Source: Micrococcales bacterium UBA7469 (GTDB taxonomy: Bacteria; Actinomycetota; Actinomycetes; Actinomycetales; Microbacteriaceae). Taken from it: a DNA stretch of 64,000 bases. Position numbers and translations under genes: made by a program. A model generated the notes under the pieces. That model made no database searches and was not told where the DNA came from. It saw only the letters and a program-made list of their open reading frames with translations. Where the stretch lies: NCBI GenBank assembly GCA_002479805.1, contig DLPB01000029.1, forward strand, positions 6,516-70,515. The letters run 5' to 3'. Below are positions 61,422 to 64,000 of this stretch, piece after piece (positions within the stretch are counted from its first letter, which is position 1; every line of letters starts with the position of its first letter).

Positions 61422-61435
61422 TTGGTAACTAGTTA

Positions 61436-62758
61436 CTAGCCACGGATGGTAGCTGGAACGTTGTTTCCGTCGAACTGCTGAATCAGGATGTTACCGTCGG
61501 TTGGGTCACCCAACTCGTTGAAGGTAACGTTGCCCGATGGGCCGTCGTAGTCGGCGGTTCCACCAGCGTTGATGATGTCAGCACACTCGGCGAAGGTGGT
61601 GCACTTCTGGCCGTTGCCGGAGCCACCGGAAACTTCCTGTAGCTTCACGGACATGTTGGCACCCTCGGTGCTACGTGCCTCTAGAGCTGCAAGAGCTAGA
61701 AGAACAACTGCGTCGTAGGACTCTGGGCCATAAGCGTTTAGCTCTAGTGGCTCGTTGCCCTGTGCCTGCCAGTTCTCATCCATGCGAGCGATGAAGTCAC
61801 CGATCTTGGACTCGTTTACACCTGGGTAGGTACCCTTAGCACCCTCAAGGGTGCCAGGCTCAAATACCTCAGAGTAGTTGGTCAGGTTACCGTCAACGAA
61901 GTACAGCTTGTCGCCAGGGAACTGAGCGGTTAGCTCAGGAACGATGGTCTTAGCCTCGTCGAAGGTGATTAGCACGATTGCGTCTGGTCCAGGAGCTAGC
62001 GCCTCTGCAATCTGGCTGGTGAAGTTGGTGTCACCAGTGTTGTAGGTAGGAGCAGCTAGAACCTCGCCACCAGCAGCCTCGAAGGCCTTGGTAACGAACT
62101 CAGCTAGACCGGTTCCGTAGGAGTCGTTCAGAACGATCAGGGAGATCTTCTGGTGTCCGTCTTCTGCGATTAGGTTACCTAGCACCTCACCCTGAAGGAC
62201 GTCAGATGGAGCGGTACGGAAGTACAGACCCTTGTCCTCGTAGGTGGTTAGTGCAGCCGAGGTGTTTGCAGGTGAGAACTGAATCACACACTCTGCAACC
62301 AAACGGTCGATGAACTGCAGCGAAGTACCGGACGATGCAGCACCAACAACGGCCTCAACGCCTGCGTTTAGCAGACGTGGGATCTCGGTGTCGTATGCCT
62401 TGTTGTCGGTGTCACCAGAGTCACCAAGGGTGGCCTCGATGGTGATGCCCTTGCCGGCCTCGTTGATGTCCTTGATAGCTAGTGCAACACCAGCTTCCTC
62501 AGGTGGGCCGAGGAATGCGAGGTTACCAGTTAGCGGTAGAGCGGTACCTAGCTTTAGAGTTAGGTCGCCTTCCTGCTCTGGGCCAAGCTCACAGCCGCCA
62601 GGAGTGGTGGTAGCAGCAGCGCTAGTCTCCGACTCGGTGGCCTCAGTCTCAGTGGAAGTCGCCGCACAACCCGCCAAAGCCGCTGCGCTAAGTGCCAAAA
62701 CACCTAGGGCCGAAACGGTCTTGAGGGCCAAGCGTGACTTGATGTCGATTTCAGTCAT
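61436..62758 (-). CDS. branched-chain amino-acid-type ABC substrate-binding lipoprotein (LivK-like)
   Basis: External receptor for the Liv-type importer, 440 residues. The signal ends in lipobox LAGC with Cys31, followed by a Thr/Glu/Ser-rich linker. The periplasmic-binding fold contains LGTALPLTGNLAFLG and the hinge region VVGAASSGTSLQF, as in LivK/urea-type receptors. AAGGAG lies a few bases before the ATG. It is transcribed convergently to livHMGF, so receptor and complex have separate promoters. The ligand is not determined by sequence. Confidence 0.92.
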   Translation of the reverse strand: MTEIDIKSRLALKTVSALGVLALSAAALAGCAATSTETEATESETSAAATTTPGGCELGPEQEGDLTLKLGTALPLTGNLAFLGPPEEAGVALAIKDINEAGKGITIEATLGDSGDTDNKAYDTEIPRLLNAGVEAVVGAASSGTSLQFIDRLVAECVIQFSPANTSAALTTYEDKGLYFRTAPSDVLQGEVLGNLIAEDGHQKISLIVLNDSYGTGLAEFVTKAFEAAGGEVLAAPTYNTGDTNFTSQIAEALAPGPDAIVLITFDEAKTIVPELTAQFPGDKLYFVDGNLTNYSEVFEPGTLEGAKGTYPGVNESKIGDFIARMDENWQAQGNEPLELNAYGPESYDAVVLLALAALEARSTEGANMSVKLQEVSGGSGNGQKCTTFAECADIINAGGTADYDGPSGNVTFNELGDPTDGNILIQQFDGNNVPATIRG

Positions 62759-62788
62759 TCTTGCTCCTTGAATAGCAATTAGAGGGCA

Positions 62789-62810
62789 AGTGTGGGCAAT
62801 CGCTCACACT
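62789..62810. repeat. inverted repeat near the binding-protein start
   Basis: AGTGTG (62789-62794) and CACACT (62805-62810) face each other across 10 bases, about 30-50 bases upstream of the ATG at 62758. It could be a regulator site or a 5' leader hairpin. The arms are exact but only six bases, so chance is possible. Confidence 0.35.
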
Positions 62811-62881
62811 GCTAGGCAAAAGCATACTGAAAATGACAATTTGCAACCTTATTTTGCTTCGAAAAGAGCGTTGGCTGAGGG

Positions 62882-62906
62882 GCGTAGATTGCGATATGCG
62901 TAGATT
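62882..62906. repeat. direct repeat of a 9-base element
   Basis: GCGTAGATT occurs at 62882-62890 and again at 62898-62906, a 16-base period. It lies about 125-150 bases upstream of the binding-protein start. The repeat is exact; a role as a tandem activator or repressor site is inference. Confidence 0.4.
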
Positions 62907-63008
62907 TGATAACTATTTGCTTCTGGATTAGAAGCGATTTAAGTTTGAGTTCTTCGAAATTGGTTGAAAGTTCCGCAATGTAAGCAGTGCGTAACAATTA
63001 GGTTTCGG

Positions 63009-63926
63009 CTAGCCCTGTTCGATTACCGCAATCGCTTTGCGCTTGTTTCTAATCGCATCAAAACTCAGCACCACAAGCGAGAGCCACACCAAGCCAAACC
63101 CCACCCAGCGCACCGCTGGCATTGGTTCGCGCAGAATAAAAAATGCGGTGAGGAATTGCAGCACCGGAGTCATGTATTGAATAAAGCCGATCGTCGAAAG
63201 CGGAACTCGGGATGCGGCAGCGCCAAACAGAATCAAAGGCACTGCCGTCATGATTCCAAACCCGACCAGGATCACCGCATTGCTTGGACTATCCAACAAG
63301 GTGATGTGATTACTCGATGCAACTACCAGAAGTTGGATGATTGCGATCGGCATCACCAAGAGTGACTCAAGTGCGAACGATTGGGTGGCTTGGATCTTGC
63401 CGCCAACCTTGTTTTTAGCCAGTGAGTAAATCGCGAAGCTAACCGCCAATACCAGTGCAATCCAAGGTGGCCTTCCGTAATCGAAGGTCAACACCGCAAC
63501 CGCCACAAAACCAATCGAAAGTGCAACCCACTGCGGGGTTCTGAGCCGCTCCCCCAAAAAAACCACGGCAAAGACAATTGTGATCAGGGGGTTGATGAAG
63601 TATCCAAGCGAAGACTCAATGGTGTTGCCGGTGGCAACTGCAACCACATAGGTCTCCCAGTTAATAAAGATAAATACCGAGGCAACAGCTAGCCAGCGCA
63701 ATTTCTTCGGGGAGCGAATTAGCTCAACAATCTTTCCCCAGCCGCGAATCACGGTCAGTACCAAGGCTGCAAACAGAAAACCAAACACCACCCGCCACAC
63801 CACTACCTCAAAAGGGTTAGCAAATTTGGTGGCATTGATGATCAGTGGAAATGAGCCCCAGATTAGATATGCGCTTACGCCCAACAGCAATCCGGTGGAG
63901 TGGCTCGAGCGGGTCTTCACCCTCAA
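63009..63926 (-). CDS. rarD: RarD-type EamA-family transporter
   Basis: Inner-membrane transporter of the drug/metabolite superfamily, 305 residues with about ten membrane helices in two EamA repeats. GLLLGVSAYLIWGSFPL at the start and SLGYFINPL in the fourth helix region are characteristic of RarD. The natural substrate of RarD is not established. The start is either the TTG at 63926 or the GTG at 63920, and neither has a clear ribosome site. Confidence 0.92.
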   Translation of the reverse strand: MRVKTRSSHSTGLLLGVSAYLIWGSFPLIINATKFANPFEVVVWRVVFGFLFAALVLTVIRGWGKIVELIRSPKKLRWLAVASVFIFINWETYVVAVATGNTIESSLGYFINPLITIVFAVVFLGERLRTPQWVALSIGFVAVAVLTFDYGRPPWIALVLAVSFAIYSLAKNKVGGKIQATQSFALESLLVMPIAIIQLLVVASSNHITLLDSPSNAVILVGFGIMTAVPLILFGAAASRVPLSTIGFIQYMTPVLQFLTAFFILREPMPAVRWVGFGLVWLSLVVLSFDAIRNKRKAIAVIEQG

Positions 63927-63946
63927 AGCCTAGGGGTTAAACGAAA

Positions 63947-63970
63947 ACGACCCAGGTTTCCCTGGGTCGT
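63947..63970 (-). terminator. intrinsic terminator downstream of the right-edge gene
   Basis: A 10-base perfect stem (63947-63956 with 63961-63970) and TTTC loop; on the minus strand it is followed by TTTCGTTT. It separates the gene entering from the right edge from rarD. Confidence 0.75.
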
Positions 63971-63982
63971 CCTCTAAATGAT

Positions 63983-64000
63983 TTAGCGCTCGATGATTGC
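63983..64000 (-). CDS. C-terminal end of an unidentified gene cut by the right window edge
   Basis: The minus strand from the edge reads codons for Ala-Ile-Ile-Glu-Arg and a TAA stop, followed 12 bases later by a terminator hairpin. Only five residues are visible, so the product cannot be named. The terminator position is the main reason to call it a gene end. Confidence 0.5.
   Translation of the reverse strand, partial: AIIER

Larger units (their letters stand above)
62759..63008. promoter_or_regulatory. 250-base region upstream of the binding-protein gene and downstream of rarD
   Basis: Contains the promoter region for the binding-protein gene, AT-rich around 62815-62860. Two small repeat structures are described separately. 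No convincing gene: the only open frame (62812-62997, minus strand) has no ribosome site and an unlikely composition. No terminator is evident after rarD. Confidence 0.5.

Noticed and set aside
62812..62997. 61-residue frame in the gap before rarD
   Set aside because: No ribosome site, implausible composition, and it covers the repeat elements of the likely promoter region.
1..64000. Prophage, insertion sequence, tRNA or rRNA content
   Set aside because: No transposase, integrase, phage structural gene, long repeat or tRNA-like cloverleaf was recognised; GTTCGAA-like strings fall inside conserved genes.

Overview
The window looks like a piece of a small, streamlined actinobacterial chromosome, most likely Microbacteriaceae and possibly one of the freshwater Luna-type lineages (Rhodoluna/Aquiluna-like). 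This is inferred from protein style, gene order, moderate G+C (by eye a little above 50%) and very tight packing. Stop/start overlaps of 1 or 4 bases are common, five convergent gene pairs overlap at their 3' ends, and no intergenic stretch exceeds about 250 bases. Two blocks match gene neighbourhoods remembered from Mycobacterium tuberculosis: pmmB / add-deoA-cdd / sdhCDAB, and uvrD1(pcrA)-sucC-sucD-perM-purN-purH. I saw no rRNA, tRNA, CRISPR array, insertion sequence or prophage.

Layout. 0-10.6 kb: a phosphosugar mutase (cut by the left edge) faces a minus-strand nucleoside uptake and salvage cluster. That cluster holds a BMP-family lipoprotein, an ABC ATPase, two permeases, cytidine deaminase, thymidine phosphorylase, adenosine deaminase, lone PTS IIA and IIB proteins, and a flavin-binding protein. 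10.7-17.5 kb: manC, then a plus-strand operon of sdhCDAB, a Rieske lipoprotein, xthA and trpS. 17.5-21.7 kb: an FMN riboswitch with its own terminator, the ribD-ribE-ribBA-ribH operon and two small membrane proteins. 21.7-29.2 kb: an ABC-2 exporter, a solitary adenine-specific DNA methyltransferase, an ABC half-exporter, and kynureninase plus tryptophan 2,3-dioxygenase. 29.2-34.7 kb: one-carbon genes folD, glyA and purU, a TP-rich surface protein, and NADP isocitrate dehydrogenase.

34.7-40.3 kb: an animal-type GH13 alpha-amylase lipoprotein, a heterodimeric ABC exporter and a beta-carbonic anhydrase. 40.3-56.3 kb: a long minus-strand stretch with purH, purN, a PerM-like protein, sucD, sucC, pcrA, a glycerophosphodiesterase, guaA, a DUF3817 protein, ptsI, ptsH, SURF1, guaB3 and guaB. 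56.5-62.8 kb: a Liv-type amino acid ABC system whose LivH-like permease carries an exported N-terminal domain. Its substrate-binding lipoprotein is a separate convergent gene beyond a short TetR regulator and a small unknown protein. 63-64 kb: rarD, a terminator, and the last codons of a gene running off the right edge.

Together the genes describe a heterotroph that takes up nucleosides and amino acids, recycles bases and deoxyribose into central metabolism (TCA enzymes sucCD, sdh and icd are all here), and makes purines and riboflavin. The most unusual items are the LivH fusion, the Rieske lipoprotein translationally coupled to SdhB, PTS IIA/IIB without a visible IIC, the solitary methyltransferase, the two-repeat surface protein on a Thr-Pro stalk, and a textbook asymmetric ABC exporter pair.
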